DNA of 64,000 nucleotides from Lanius collurio (lineage: Eukaryota; Chordata; Aves; Passeriformes; Laniidae): NCBI GenBank assembly GCA_020086605.1, contig JACBWW010000008.1:24393234-24457233 (forward strand), read 5' to 3'. The notes beneath the pieces are model-generated. The model saw only the letters and a list, made by a program, of their open reading frames with translations. It searched no databases and was not told where the DNA came from. The position numbers were made by a program, and so were the translations under genes. Of the stretch, positions 26,641 to 40,377 are shown piece after piece. Every line of letters starts with the position of its first letter. The first letter of the stretch is position 1.

Positions 26641-29600
26641 ACGAAGCTTCTAAAATGCTGAGTCTCCCAGCTGAACAAAAGAGTCTGAGAATGTAGGCAA
26701 AAAGCACTAAGAATACCGAAGTTGTAAAAAGGTATAACAGGGGTATAAAAGAAAAGACAAAAATTCTTCATGGCATCACTGCAACAAATATTCTTTTAAA
26801 GTATTTATGATTTGTGCATTCATAACTCAGGGTGATAATTTAGTTGCATGCAAAGTGTTGATTTTAGAAGTATTACAATGACAGCAGTATCCTAACACAG
26901 TCATGTTTGTATTGTTTCTTACTCCAAAGCAATCTAGCCTTTATTTCACTATCTGCTTAGAAAGCACAGCCTAAAAATAGATTGGATATTTAGTCTCTCC
27001 TGTGATCACCTTATAAATTGCTTCTGTACAAACAGCCCCACCTACACCCATGCTTCTCAGTATCACTGTCAGGATTAAATGTCATGGTAATGCAAAACAC
27101 ATCTTGTGGCAAACATCAGAAATACTGTTGGTTTCTTTTGCTTATACTCACATAACCCACTCTTGATCTGCTTGTTTTATTCAGAATGGGAGTTGTCCTA
27201 TTCATTACCAAGTTGGAGCTCAGTGTGTAAACCCTTGAAGGTCCATGGTAATTAAAAATGGTAAGAAATACTGATAAGAAAATTGTAAATAAACATGTAT
27301 ACTCTGCATTGTTCCTACTGGCATCATATGAAAGAAATTACACTGCAGAGAGAATGACTGAGGAGCTAGAAAGCTTGTTCATACAAAAGCAAAAACCTCA
27401 TCCTTCCCCTACTTATACTGAATAGAACAAAAGATACCAAAATACATTAAAATAGTAGCTCTTACATTTAAGGGACATAATCAGATATGTATCTGACTGG
27501 AAAAACTGTTCTGTTACAGAGATGAAACTGCATTTAACTCCAGCAATACTGCAAAATTTTGTAAAGTGTAATCAAATGAAAGACATATGTTCATAAAACC
27601 TAAAATTCTTCTTCGTCCAACATGTGTGAGGCATTACACTGAGTTTAATTACAAGCATTTGTTTGACTAAATGAAAATTTCTTTGTATTCTAGGGATTAT
27701 CAAATGCTTTTTCAAACTCATTGGCATTACTACTATCTTTTTGAGGTTTTAAGAATCAGTATGCTCAAGAGCATACTGTGCCTTGCTAAATAGGACTTAA
27801 GAGGGTTACTATTACAACACAGTATTTTGCAGAAAAGAAAAACAAAGTGTTTGTAGAAGTTATCATGTTAAATCTTCATCTTTCAAAGAAGACGTGAGGA
27901 CTTCTGAAATTATAAATACTTGGTTTGGTGTGCTGATAACTTTATTAAAATCTGTAATGAAATTATCAGTAATATAAACTTCAATGTTAGATAAAATACT
28001 TATTTTTAACTGTTGCACATATCTCAAAATTCCAAGCCAGACATCCTAAAATAAAGATCTATATATTATTTTAAATTCAATGTTTATCCTTTTTAAACAT
28101 GTCTTACATAATAGCTTCAAACTTTTACTTTGCAAACATAACCATTTAAAATCCATTTATTTTTTAATTAAGACATCCTTTCAAAGGCAAAGATTCAGGC
28201 CTATGAGTTTTGTATTTAAAATGCAGTACTCAAAGATTGACAATAAATAGAGTTTGAGAACTTAAAGTGAAAATTTGAATTCCACAGGAAATGTGCACAG
28301 AAATACTACACTCTTGACAGAAGTTTCTGGCCCAAAAGACATGATTTAAAGACTGTCTTCTTCTGAGTTACTGACTGTGGATATTCTCTTATGAATACCA
28401 GTGAAACACTGACAGTTATGCCAAAGAAATGAACTTGAGTGGTGTTTTGGCTTCTTTCACACTATTATCCCAGTAATATATTGATTCACCAAATTTACAA
28501 AAATCACAACCAAAACTGGTTTGAGATTGTCTAGAGTTCTGTAACACCACCAATTAAGATACCATGAAACTGTCACAGAGCTTCAAACTCTGTAAAAACA
28601 CAAAATGCTACTGACTCGGGACGGTGGTGAGACCAAGCTGAGTCTGCACATAATGACAAGAAATTTCTTTTTAATCCTTTCCAGACTGAATCCTGGATAC
28701 CAAACGAGTCTGGATATGTGTATGTACATATTTGAATAAAGTGTCAACATGCCTTGAGCCACTGAAGACACCACTGTTGTGATCATGTTTTTCCCTTTAT
28801 GTTCAGTTGCACTAAGGTAGTGGCGTGTTTCTATCAGCTCAAGACTAGGTTCAGGTTGCCTCTCCCACATGGAAAAATCTGCCCTGTTTAAAATGGAACA
28901 CTCTTGCTCTAGGTGCTGCTTCATGCACATTTCAGCATGGCTCTTCAAAGAACTGAAAGTGTTTTCTGAGCCTTTTTTCAAGGGGATTTATGTCATCAGT
29001 TAATGAGAAATTGTCCCCCCTCACACCAGCAAATCACCATTTTGCTATTAAACTTACTAAAGTGACATCACATTATATGCTTAATGATCTGGAAATACAT
29101 TCACTTTGTACTCCACTTGCAATGCAAACATTAAACAGCCATGCGGACCAATACTTTTAGACAGGCATTTATCAAAACCAATCTTAAGCAGAGATTAAAC
29201 ATTATTTATTTCAGCCTTGTTAGATACTGTCTGTTTTCTTATTTCTGTTGCTACTTAGCTCCTAGACAAAACAATATGACCTCTAAGTTAATGGGTAAAT
29301 GAGTAAGTGGTAAGTGGATTTAAAAATAATAGGAAGTACCTGGAGAAAGGGAAAACACTATAACTCAGACATTATTTAATGAAACTAAAAGCCACATAAT
29401 CAACTTGAACCAAATCTTACAACTCAGATGACTTTTAAAAAATAGAAAAAGGAAGAGAAATACTGAAACACAGTTCTGGGGCAGTTATGACACCTCTCTT
29501 GAAGCAAAAAAGCATCAGCATGTCAAGGAATAAACAGACTGATTCAGTGACTTGTCATGGCACACAGAACATGCTGATTAAAGCCCCTGAAGTTATTGGA

Positions 29601-30369
29601 AGAAGTTTTCCAGGTGTGATGCGCATCAGCTATTGCTCAAGCTGGGAATTAGTTAACAGTGTGCTGAAATACTCTTTTCCATCTCATCAAATATTTACCT
29701 TCCTGAAGCTCACTTGCCCCCACCATCTGTGCTTATGTAAGCAGACAATGCTTGCTCAGCTATCCCAGTGTGAGGGTTTCCACTGTTCCTATTTCCTAGT
29801 TCAGATAAACAGATTTTTCACCCTCACTGTCACACATTCAGAAGTACTAATTCCACATGAGTTATGCCAACTTTAAGCTTTAAGATCCAGGACCGTCTGT
29901 CACTTCTATCCATACGCCTCTAAGGAGTCCTTCCTATATTAACTTTGTATTAATAAGTTTGTTTTAGTGGCAAGTGACACAATAGGGTCACAATTTGGGG
30001 ATTGAATCTGGTGTTCCAGTTGCATGCATCCGGCAACATCAGGTTGCTTTACAGGTGTAGACACGTGAGAATTGTTTCAGAAAACCAACTGCTGCTTTAG
30101 ACTATTTTGGCTTCTTTAGCAGAGTAAGTTGTCATTGCAGTAAGAAAGCAACCATCAAGTTCAGAGAGGTTTCCATGTTTGTCGCATCATAATCATTGCA
30201 CAAACGTACATAGTTTGAAATTGGGGACATTGAAGCTGAAGTTTCTACATTAAAAGGTTTGTACGGAAAAAAAATTTGGAACACTCCCGTCTGATGATGC
30301 CTCAGGATTTTAGCTTTTATATTTTTCATATATTTGTAATTCTGCAATTCTTTAGTCTAAACTTCATAT
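26641..30369. other. non-coding interval, no gene recognised
   Basis: AT-rich. A minus-strand frame of 132 codons (28583-28981) without an ATG start and a plus-strand frame of 129 codons (29487-29876) are open, but neither resembles a known protein or has neighbouring exon-like frames. Confidence 0.5.
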
Positions 30370-30690
30370 AGAATGTTAACTACTGTTCTCACATTTACCT
30401 TAGTTCTTGATGGTCTCAGGTCTCGAGAAGTGTAAACAAAAGTGAGTTGGGGAGGGGGGGAGCAAACAGGGTAAATTACTTCATTACTTGAAGCTGTAAT
30501 TGGAGGATTAACCCCTGATATGCAAATGGACCAGTTCATAAAAAGTATGAAAACCTGTGACCTGTCATCCATTTTTGTGTGTAGCCCCTGGGTGGGCTTT
30601 GTCTGCCCTAAATGTACCTGAAGGTCTTTCAATAAACATAACCCCCTCTTATTCTCTTAATTTTGTCTAGCCTCTGTTTTTAGGTAGTCT
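30370..30690 (+). mobile_element. probable solo LTR or LTR fragment, plus strand
   Basis: The layout is that of a small LTR. An octamer-like ATGCAAAT lies at 30520-30527, followed by a TATA-like CATAAAAAG at about 30537. About 90 bp further on is an AATAAA poly(A) signal (30631-30636), and then a CT/GT-rich tail resembling U5. This promoter-then-polyadenylation spacing is typical of retroviral U3-R-U5. No target-site duplication could be fixed, so both ends are estimates, and no internal retroviral region adjoins it. Confidence 0.45.
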
Positions 30691-31939
30691 CAGACCTGAA
30701 ACTTTAGTACAATACCTCCTGCAGTGGAGGTATGGTACTAAAGTATCTGTATCAGGACCTGCTCAAGTGCCCCAGAGTCATAACTGCATGGGTCATGGAG
30801 CTAATGAAATGCCAGCAGAACTTACAAAGAGGAATCCATTATTAAGTCCCCAAAATTTGCTTAGTTCCTCACCAGAAATCTAACTTCAGTTTGTGGTGGC
30901 ATCTGTAATGCTGAAGATTGTTTTATTTGGTCCAAGCAAGGCCTCCGTATATTCACTCGCACTCTGTTCATACTGCAGAGCTTCCCAATGCACTCAGTTT
31001 TGCAGGGCATTGCATTTCATGTCTCAAGCTGCTTGTTTCATGTCATGCCAGATCAGATGAACAACAGAAACTGCCCAAGCAGATAGCTGTTTGTGCAAGA
31101 CTGAGCTGGAACAGAGACCTTAAGGCTGGGATTCATCTCACTGATTTGAGATGTCTGCAACATAGATTATGACTTCTGAGATGGCTGTCCGCAGCTCCCA
31201 GGTGGGGTGATTCAGCTGACCTATTTCTAGACATCTGCTTTAGGGTAGTATGACTTAAGCTCCAGGAGTGGTATCTCAACTGAGTATAAAGGAAGCACAG
31301 GGTGACTAACCCAGTGGGAGATTCTGACATTATCAGATGTTTTCTCTGACTTCTGAACTCAGCTCTTTCACTCCGGTTTAATAAAACACATTAGGACAGG
31401 AACTAGACCATTATTTCTTTTTCCCTTCTTTCTGCAACAGGACACATCTACATTTAGTTACTCCTGAGCATAGTCAGTTCTCTCAGGCTAAAGCAGATCT
31501 CCAGAAAAGCAGCTAATCACTTCTATATGTCTACAGTATTCAGAATTATTTTTATTGAGCAATATCTTCCACCACTACCACAGGTTCATTGCTTTTGGTA
31601 ATTTTCATCTCCTTTTCCAATTAAGAGCTTCACAAGGTGATAAGTAAGGAAACTCTGAGCATCATCGTCCTCCTTCCTCCAGTCTCCACACTGATTTTGA
31701 GGAAGACTACTTTTGTCCTAAAAAAGCTGCCTGTCATATTTAAATTCCATGTTTTAACCAGTGGGTCCTCCATTGACAGAATAACAGCTCAGCACAACTG
31801 ATTGCCAATATTCTGCTGTTAAGTATGTATCCAGCTAAAACACACAAGAGAAATCTAGTTCCTAGATGCTAGATGTCTTTGTAGTGTTAGAGAAAATGGA
31901 ATAAATATTTTGGTTGAAAAAGGATGTAAAATTTTTAGA
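30691..31939. other. non-coding interval, no gene recognised
   Basis: Nothing supportable beyond short chance open frames. Confidence 0.5.
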
Positions 31940-32083
31940 TAAGGCCAAATTGTATAGGTCCCTGAGCAACCTCATCTAGTGAAAGATGTCCCTGCCCATG
32001 GCAAGGAGGATGGAAATGGATGATCTGCAAAGTCCCTTCTAATCTCTACATTTTATGATTCTAGGATTCTGTGATTCTATAGC
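31940..32083 (+). mobile_element. CR1 LINE 3' end, 5'-truncated
   Basis: A clear CR1 3' terminus. GGTCCCTGAGCAACCTCATC is followed by AAAGATGTCCCTGCCCATGG, a GGATGATCTGCAAAGTCCCT-like stretch, and terminal repeats of the ATTCTAGGATTCTGTGATTC type. The terminal short tandem repeats mark the CR1 3' end, and the orientation is plus. Only about 145 bp remain, so this is a heavily truncated fossil copy. Confidence 0.92.
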
Positions 32084-32721
32084 CAAAGACAAACAGCCAT
32101 GACAGCCCAAGATTGACACTAATGCATTCCTAGATCTTGAATTAGTTCCCTTCTCTGGAACTTGCTAGTGACTGCTAACTATACCTTATTCAACTCAGAT
32201 AGGGTTACTGTGACGGGCATATGTACCGAGACTTAGAAGAACACAGACTGTTTTGCTTAGAAACATACAGGCCTGGGCAGGACATGCTGGGACATCAAAT
32301 TCATTTTCTTGGAAATTAAGGCAATAGTGACATATAATCCCACTGCTGTACTGAAATATACTTGTTAGACCGTTTCAAGACTGAAAGGAAAACAAAGCTA
32401 AAAGCCCCAAGAATTCCTCAATTTCAGAAACAATCACCATCTGCACTGATCACATCAGCCTAAATAAAACAAGTAGCTCTTCACTTCCATAAGTCAATTC
32501 CTCAAAATACTTATTTCAGTACATATACTACCCAGCTGTCATACTCTATCCTAATCTTGACATGATTTAATCTGTTCTTACAGATGCTGGTATAAACAGA
32601 CACACAAAAGACACAGGAAAATCCTACCAAATCCCAGCACAAAATGACTGGATCATACTGGGGTGTTGGCAACACAAAATTTACTGCAGGGCATGATTTT
32701 TAATGATAGCAGTTAATCACA
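32084..32721. other. non-coding interval, no gene recognised
   Basis: Nothing supportable is seen between the CR1 end and the assembly gap. Confidence 0.5.
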
Positions 32722-32731
32722 NNNNNNNNNN
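32722..32731. other. assembly gap (10 N)
   Basis: Ten consecutive N. The number is probably a placeholder and not a measured length. Any statement about continuity across this point depends on the assembly. Confidence 0.99.
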
Positions 32732-35152
32732 AACACCGACATCACTTTTAGAGATTAAAACATAATCCAGATCTCACCCCAATTAAAACTAAAATTTTGA
32801 GACTCGGTAAGCAATTAAAAGAATGCAAATATAGCACTGTGGGAATTCTATTTCAGAGTTATATTGTCTTTTCTGGGTAAACATCTAGGTAACTGTCCGT
32901 CTCACCACACTACATTGCCCTCTGATCTGTTTCCATGGATTGTCTGTGCTCTTTCATACTCACTAAATAAGAATATGAAATTGCAGTTCTCTGCGAAGCT
33001 AATACTCTCCTGAAAGGTACCTGATAAATATTCCAGGAAAAGGATGCTTAAGTATTATTTTGTGAATGCATTCACATCTCAGACTTCCAATCTTAAGACT
33101 CCTGGTACCACCTACAATAATTTGGAAAAAATTTGCTACAAGAAACATTTGTACTATACTTTGACACTTGGAAGGAAGAGAAAAGTCACCACAACACAAG
33201 AATTACAATGTAAGAAGGAAGTTTTATAATTAGTCCTAACTTGTGGTTTAGATTTCAGATAATATGTTATTTTCAGTTTATAATTCAACAGCTAATTTTG
33301 TAGTGAAAAAATACCAGAACATGCCAGAGTACTAATCCATCTGACTGAAAACAGATACACTATTCTGAGCCCCTCCTGATACAAAATGAATCCTACTTAC
33401 ACCAGTTATGAATCACCAATAAGACTGGTTTGGATCCAGATCTTTAGTTGGGTAATAGACCCCAAAAACCTGAGATTTCTTAGAATGTATGTGCAAGGGT
33501 GGATTATTTTTTATTTAATCTAATGATTTAATTTGAATCAATTACAGTCCAATACTGAGGACAAAATGTTGTATCATAGATTTTATATTATGTAAATACA
33601 ATCTCTATTTCAATTAATATAAAACTTTTTTTTTTTTTTTAGCTTAATTCAAAATTATGATCCACAACATCTGTGGACTTAATATGGTGCCCAGGTACAT
33701 GCCCAGCCAGCTCTTAATAATTTACTCTTGGTTCATTTCTGGGAGTGGTAAAAACCATCCAGTAAATATGACAAGAAATAACATGAAACAAGGAAGAAAA
33801 AACAAAGGAAACAACTAAAATCAAGAGAAAAGATCTGATAATTGTGCAAGAAAAATCATGGATCTGAGAAAGAAAAGAGGGATTGGTTAATCGTTAGCAG
33901 CACAATCTGAAGTTAAGCAAACTTTGTAGATACCAATATTTCAGGCACTACCCAGGTTCTCCTCTGTGCCACTCCTCATTCCTAGTGCAATCTCATCAAA
34001 TATCATTCCAGATAAAGAGCAGCTCTGGAGTCAAGCATGAGAACACGATGAAAGGTCAAACAATGGTAAACACAGACTCATATATTTTGCCAATATGACA
34101 CACTTCAGTAATAACTAACAACTCACAGGCACTGTATATGTAATTTTAAGCTGGCAAACTAAGACATAAAAAAGCTACTTTTTGACTTGATAAATTTTTC
34201 CAAATATTTTTAAATTTAGGATCATTTTCTCACAATCTTACATGGCCATGATTCCTCATAACGAGGGTAGCAGAGTCCTGTTCTCAAAGTCACAACTACT
34301 GTAGAAGGTTACTAGAAGTCATAATTCACTTTTATGTAGAGCTGTCATGCCTGAAAAACAGATGCTGTATATCCGAACTGAAACAGATGCATTGTCATTC
34401 TCATGGCCACGCACCAAAGGTCTGCAAACAGCTGTACTGGATCAAACTGGACAGCCTCCAGAAGTGGATTCCTAGAGAACACGTAGTAAAAAAATCTAAA
34501 CATATTACAAATACCTTCCCATGCATTTATAAATACTGCTGCTAGTGCTCTTGACAACCTGAAAGTTTCTCACTGAACACTCTGTTATGGGCACTGATGG
34601 GAAGAAAAGTGTGTGTCAGCTTCAGATTAACCAAATATTGTTATTCACAATCTTCAGCTTGTTACTTTTAGAGCATACACAAACTCCCTGTGTCTAAGTG
34701 TTCCCCTATCAATCAAGGAACCTATTTTACATGACCAACTTTGTTCATATGAGGAAGAACAATTAATAGAAGATAGGCAGTATTATTAATTATGTATTAC
34801 TATGCCTTAAATATGCTGACAAGTAAAGATAATGTTCTCTTTGTTTTCCTGTACAATTTTATTGCCTCAGTATTCAGCATTCAATCTTATTGATGCATTT
34901 AAGTTGCAGTAGATACCATATGCTCACATTTACTATGCTAACAGTGGTCCTGTGAATGCAACAGAACTAATATTATGTAAAATTATCATCAGACTCTGGC
35001 AGACCAGCCACCTAAAGCCACCAAATAATAAAACATCTTATTTTCTCATTGGGAAAAACAATGGGACTGCTATACTTGATTCTTTTCTACTTACTAGAGT
35101 TTTATCTTGAACATCATGAATGATTTTTCCAAACTTCTTCTAGCAACACACC
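32732..35152. other. non-coding interval, no gene recognised
   Basis: AT-rich, with a run of 15 T at 33626-33640 and no supportable gene. Confidence 0.5.
33626..33640. repeat. poly(T) run, 15 T
   Basis: An uninterrupted thymine run. It could be the tail of a minus-strand retroposed sequence, but no body was recognised downstream. Confidence 0.85.
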
Positions 35153-35640
35153 TGTCCTGGTTAGCACAGGTATCAGTAGGGTTTGCTGTGACCTGCCCTG
35201 TTCTCCACCATCTATGAGTCCGATTTACCCAATGTGTCTTTTTGCTGCAATGAGGAATCCTTACCACATGTATGAGACAGTGATGAACGTTGGAAGAAGG
35301 AAATATGAAGCGAAATTCAATAGATGTTGATGGATTTCCCTCCAGCCTCCTCATGGCTGAGGTCTCATGGCCGACTGCCTCACAATAACGAGACTACCCC
35401 TCACCTTCCCTAGCCCAGGGAGCCCCCAACAACCAGTCAGAAGACAGGCACAGGCCACCTGTGACATGGGGACAGGGACAGACCCTTACACTCCAGGGTC
35501 TCTCCCCCTGGGACCTCGGGGGAGAGGTACCTCAACATCTTCAGGCAATGCCGTGGCTATCAGTGGTGTTTGCTGGTGCACAGCAGGAGAGGGTGCCTGT
35601 GTAAGAATGGAAATCTCCACCCACTGCTTAACAACCAGCC
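35153..35640. other. GC-rich patch of unknown origin, possibly a repeat
   Basis: G+C rises sharply relative to both flanks, most strongly at 35340-35620, with several CpGs. The left edge reads TGTCCTGGTTAGCACAGG, which vaguely resembles the start of some avian LTRs. No poly(A) signal in the expected place, partner LTR or target duplication was found. Open frames on both strands (for example plus 35367-35648, minus 35094-35354) have no recognisable domain. A decayed retroviral fragment is my preferred guess, and a host regulatory island is the alternative. Confidence 0.3.
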
Positions 35641-38600
35641 AAGCCTAATCTTACAACCAGGTGAAACTCTGAGTAAAAAGCAGTTACTTCTTAGGAGCAT
35701 ATTCTTTAAGAAAACCTGTGAGGATTTCAGAAAACTGGAGAAGACATAACCAAAACTGGACAAGGAAGGAAGATTAATGGCACTTTGTTTTCCTTCTGCC
35801 TTGTTTTGTGATCCAAAAAGATTCCAAAAGGGTTAGCGCTGGAGAGGAGAAAGGAAGGAAACTACACTACATCTGCTCTAATAATTCCTTGACTGGGGAA
35901 GATAGGACTCATGATGATTAACATATTTGTCCCAAATGTTCTAAAATGCCTGTTTCAATCAAAAACTGACAATTGTCTCTTCAGTCTGAAGCCAGTAGTC
36001 TGTACATTAGGCCACACTCCACCAGCTTAGTCCACCAGAACAGTTTTGGAACTGATTCAAAATAAAGGAAGAAAACAGGAGTCCTTTTCTCATTTTAAGT
36101 AGCCATTAGGTGCTCAGCCCTAGGGTCACAGAATTACACAGTGACAGAAGAAAGGTGTTATATAATGAAATAAAGGCAAGTATTACCTTATGTCGAGGCA
36201 AGTTTGAGTGGTCTCTAAACCAGTCAATACATAAGTACTCTTAATATCTTTAAGGTGCAGAAGTGTTCCCATTTAAACAGGCACAAAGAGAAGAAGAGTC
36301 TGCACTCATGCAGTCTCAGGGCACAGGTTACTGGACACAGCAAGTTTGTTTCAGACTATTTGAAACATAAACGTTCTTCTGCAGTCATTTAGACTAGGTC
36401 AAATCAAAAAAGCCTTTTACAACAATCTCCACACGTGCAATGGATACTTCTGAGGGTTGTAAGTGATCTCTCCTTCAAAACCAAATATTGCTGCTGTTTT
36501 TAACTACTTTTAGAAGTTCCTGTTTTATTCTTTAGTCAACTATAAACTATTGTGCTCTCAGTCAGTGCTTGACACATTGCCTCTAGCTGTGCAGCAACTT
36601 GTCATTAATAGATTTATTATTTAGGAAATTAGTGGATACTCTTAAGATGAAAGAAAAAAAACATACCTCATTCTTGTAATGTTTTCATAGATGATGTGTC
36701 TTTGAGGCTTGGAACTGAGCTAATTCTCTTTAATTTATATATACCTGGTAAAACGCAAAGAATTTGGAACCAAAAAGTGCTGGAGGGCTTTGGAAGAAAA
36801 GAGGCTATGTCAACGGTGTGTGCACACAGCCAGCTCCTCCAATGCCAGCATGCTCCCATCTTGTGCTGGGAGAAGCTGCAGGAGGACAACAGGATAAAGT
36901 ATTCATGTTAATGCAGGTTTGGACTCTGATGTCACTGGAGAATTAACAGCTCTATGACTTCTTTGGCTGTCCTTTCCATCACTATAAAAGTTAGCATGAA
37001 TATCACAACAAAAGCAAAATGGCCCAGGTCAGACCTAAGCCAAGATCCTATAAAACTGGAATAAACTTGTGCCAGGTGAGATTCATCTACTGTAAGCTGA
37101 TTATGTTGTATTTACTCCATTACTCTTCAGTCGTGATGAATTTTCTCTGCATTTAAACTGATGAAAATGAACTCATGAACTAACCTTAATGTGAATTTTA
37201 CAGGAAAAAACGTATCTTTCCTTCTGTAAAATATTGGGTTTTTTTCATATATTTCTTTTTTTTGTGGTCATCAGCCGAAACAAGCAAAGTTAATGAAAAC
37301 CACAAGAATATAATTAAAAATTTATAACCATTTTTTAATATTCATATGGAATATACTAAAAGTAGTACTCTTTTCCTTTACTTCAGTATTGTGCACATTC
37401 ATCACTGAAACTACTGCTTGTACATACAGACAAAATAGCTGCACAGAAAGACACTGTCATGGCAAAACACCTTTTCCTTGTAAAAATGTATTTTTTATAC
37501 AGTATAGAAAAATGGCACTGATGTACTATTAGAACATATTTATCAGGAATTGATTACTAGGTTTGCAATTTGAACAGTAAATGAGGTCGCAGGTGACCTG
37601 ATGTAATCTAATCCTTTACAGACAATTCTGTTACCCTTGCTCCTTGAATGTGTTTTATGCAAGCCAAAGGGCTTCCTACTTTCAATAATTGATTCTGGTA
37701 TCACCTTACAACAGCTGGAATATCTTCATTCAGTTCTACAATGAGCAGCAATTTCTACTGTGTTAGTTCTTCAAAGCTGAAGGAGGCTCTGATACAAAGA
37801 GCATGACAGATATTGGTGCCACCAAGGACATGAAACTTCTTGTTTCTAACTTGTGATGGCACAAGAATGGAATATACACACTGTGTAAATACAGTAGCAG
37901 GCGTGTTTAAATTTTCTTGGGTTTGGGAATGAATAAAAGTAATACAATAAGAGTTTTCTTGGAGTAATAGGAAAATGTTACTTGTTACAGAAAAATGTTC
38001 TTGCACCATGGAGCGATTTCCTGGGAGGTGGAGTGCATTCACAGACACAAGGCTACAGAAATACTGGTGTAGTTTGTTTCCAGCTGTATGTAACTAGGAG
38101 TGTCATTGCTGGCTGGCTGAGCAGTTTGAAGGGCTAGCAGCAAATGGATGTCTGATTCACCATGTTGAATCCATGCAGAATGTAATTTTAAAGGCTTTTA
38201 AATGGAATTTACAGGTTTTTGGTGGTGGAATAACACAATAATGGAGTCTTGTTCAAGCTCCAAACTTATAAAATCTAAGTCTAAGCAGAGGTTACCAAGC
38301 TGAATGAAAGCCTTTCATTAGGAGACTAAGCTCTTTATTTCTATGGTAAGGGCTGTTTTGATGTGAACACTGAGGACACTATTACTTTTTTGGCTGTATA
38401 AAAAAGTTAGGCAATTCAGTGAGCTTACTGGGAGCAGCCCAGAGATGCCCTCTAGGAATGAGCAGATGATATGCATCACTAATGATCTGGGGTGCTAAAT
38501 TCTGAGGAGGAAGAGAACAACTCTTCTGCAGAGTGTGCTTGGGGTTAGAGGCAGATGTAGGTTTAGATCTCTACTGCTCAAATAGGTTTGGATCCAGTGC

Positions 38601-40075
38601 TCCTATATCAACATTATGTTTGTTAACCAAGCCTAGAGATATACATATGACAAAAAACTAAAAAAAAAGTGTACTAAGAAGATAGAGAGGAAAATAGCCC
38701 AGAGGCATGTCTTTCAGATAATTAATGAAAAAAAAAAGTAGATCTACAATAAGGTGAGTTTAGGGCATCTTGTATTTTAAATATTAAAAAAGTAATCTAT
38801 GAAACACATACAAATCCCTTTATTAGTTCAATTAACATTCTTGGTATTGAGCTAAGGAATATGTTGAAACCTGTAGGTACTCTGGCTGTAAGATGAGCTC
38901 TAAAAACCACTGACCTAGGATAATAATAAAATACAAAGATACCTTAACTAGGTGTTCTGTTTGAAATAGTGCATTCCCTGAGGATATTTCATTAACATAA
39001 TTACGTCTGGCTGTAACCAAAAAAAAAAAATCAGACTACCTGGAGGTGAAAACAGTACTCTGCCAACTTGAAGAAGAGTACGTTCACACTGAAAATATGG
39101 AACATCTGATATTTATGTTTGTATACAATATAATGAGCTCTGGAGCCAGATGGTCTGATTTTGTTCAGGGTGCTGGACTTTTGGGAGGCATACATATAGA
39201 TTTAATAAAAGCCCAGAAAAAAAAAATTAACATCCCAAAATCTTCAGCTATACATTTTCTACTAAGTAAAAGCTGAAGTAGGAGATAAAGAAGTCTCAAA
39301 GATAGAATTTTATGTGTAATGGATTTTACCTTTTGGTTCTATACTAAATGAAATCTCTGTTATGAGCAGATTTTCATTAATTACAAGTATATGCAGTCAA
39401 AAAAAGTAATCAACTGAGGCTATGGCTTTAAAAATTAAGAGATGAGGAAGGAGAAATTTTAATTCTAATAGATGCCCAATTTTTCCCCTCCAGTCAGCTG
39501 AGTCCATTTTTTTCATCTCTTGACACACTAGAATTATAACTCTATATGTGTCTTCATAATGATAATACATTTTCCTCATATAATTTCAACTATCAGAACT
39601 AAATTGTACAAAAAAGAGAAATTCACACCAGAACAGAAATCAAATTGTCAGGGAAAAAAAACCAAAAAAACAAAAACAAAAAAATTTTTGAAAAATTATA
39701 ACACCAGATATTTTATGCTTTTCCAGACTAAACATATATAATTCCTATACAAACTGCATTTCCAAGGCCCTCTAAAATAAGGTTTTGTTTTAATGATACT
39801 TTATTCACATCTTTAAAAATATATTTCTGATCTAAAGGGTAAATTGTTTAAAATAGCAAACTTTTACTTGTTTTTTGGACTGTTATACTGTTATATATTT
39901 TCTTGAAAAGTCAGAGAAGAGATTTTGTTCTCAGATTAAGAAACAACTCTTGACCTGCAATGACAACAATGCATTTTCCATGTGCATTAGTATTTTATGC
40001 CCTGAACTCTATCATTTCAACTTCTATAGAGGTTGTTCCCCCAGGGATAAGGCAACTTTGATCATCAAAAAACTG
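35641..40075. other. non-coding interval, no gene recognised
   Basis: AT-rich DNA up to the insertion site of the LTR element. No gene or named repeat could be supported. Confidence 0.5.
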
Positions 40076-40081
40076 CAAAGC
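40076..40081. repeat. target-site duplication, left copy (CAAAGC)
   Basis: Six bases immediately before the 5' LTR, matched exactly by 42604-42609 immediately after the 3' LTR. Six base pairs is the usual duplication length for class II (ERVK-like and alpharetrovirus-like) integrases. The match shows that the ends of this insertion are complete. Confidence 0.9.
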
Positions 40082-40377
40082 TGTTGGGATGCCTAGCCAT
40101 GAGGACCTGGGGAAGGGACCCTGGAGCAGAGGTACTGAGTTTCCCTGGGTTTCCCCTGCTCCCTGGTCACATGTACCTTAACCCTGTTCCTGATTGGGTT
40201 TTTTTGTTCCCCTGCCTGGGAGAGGCCCTGGTTATCCAGTGACTCCTTGGGCTGCTTGTGTACTGCAGCTGTGTGGCTGGAGAATAAACATCTCTGAACA
40301 TCTATCCAATATCGTTCCATGTTTCTTCCCATGGGCATCACAGTCTAATCCATGTTGCAGGAGACCTCACTGCAACA
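40082..40377 (+). repeat. 5' LTR of the Y-box element
   Basis: The block starts TGTTGGGATGCC and ends CACTGCAACA. It aligns along its whole length to 42304-42603. It contains an AATAAA poly(A) signal at 40283-40288, about 90 bp before the end, so R and U5 together are short. A clean TATA box was not identified; an A/T-poor promoter is possible. Confidence 0.92.
40283..40288 (+). terminator. LTR poly(A) signal AATAAA
   Basis: Lies in the motif GGAGAATAAACATCTC, shared with the matching position of the 3' LTR, which supports functional conservation within the family. Confidence 0.75.

Noticed and set aside
28583..28981. Minus-strand open frame of 132 codons
   Set aside because: It lacks an ATG start and any recognisable motif. 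Its length is within chance over 64 kb on six frames.
29487..29876. Plus-strand ATG frame of 129 codons
   Set aside because: No recognisable domain or neighbouring exon; treated as a chance frame.
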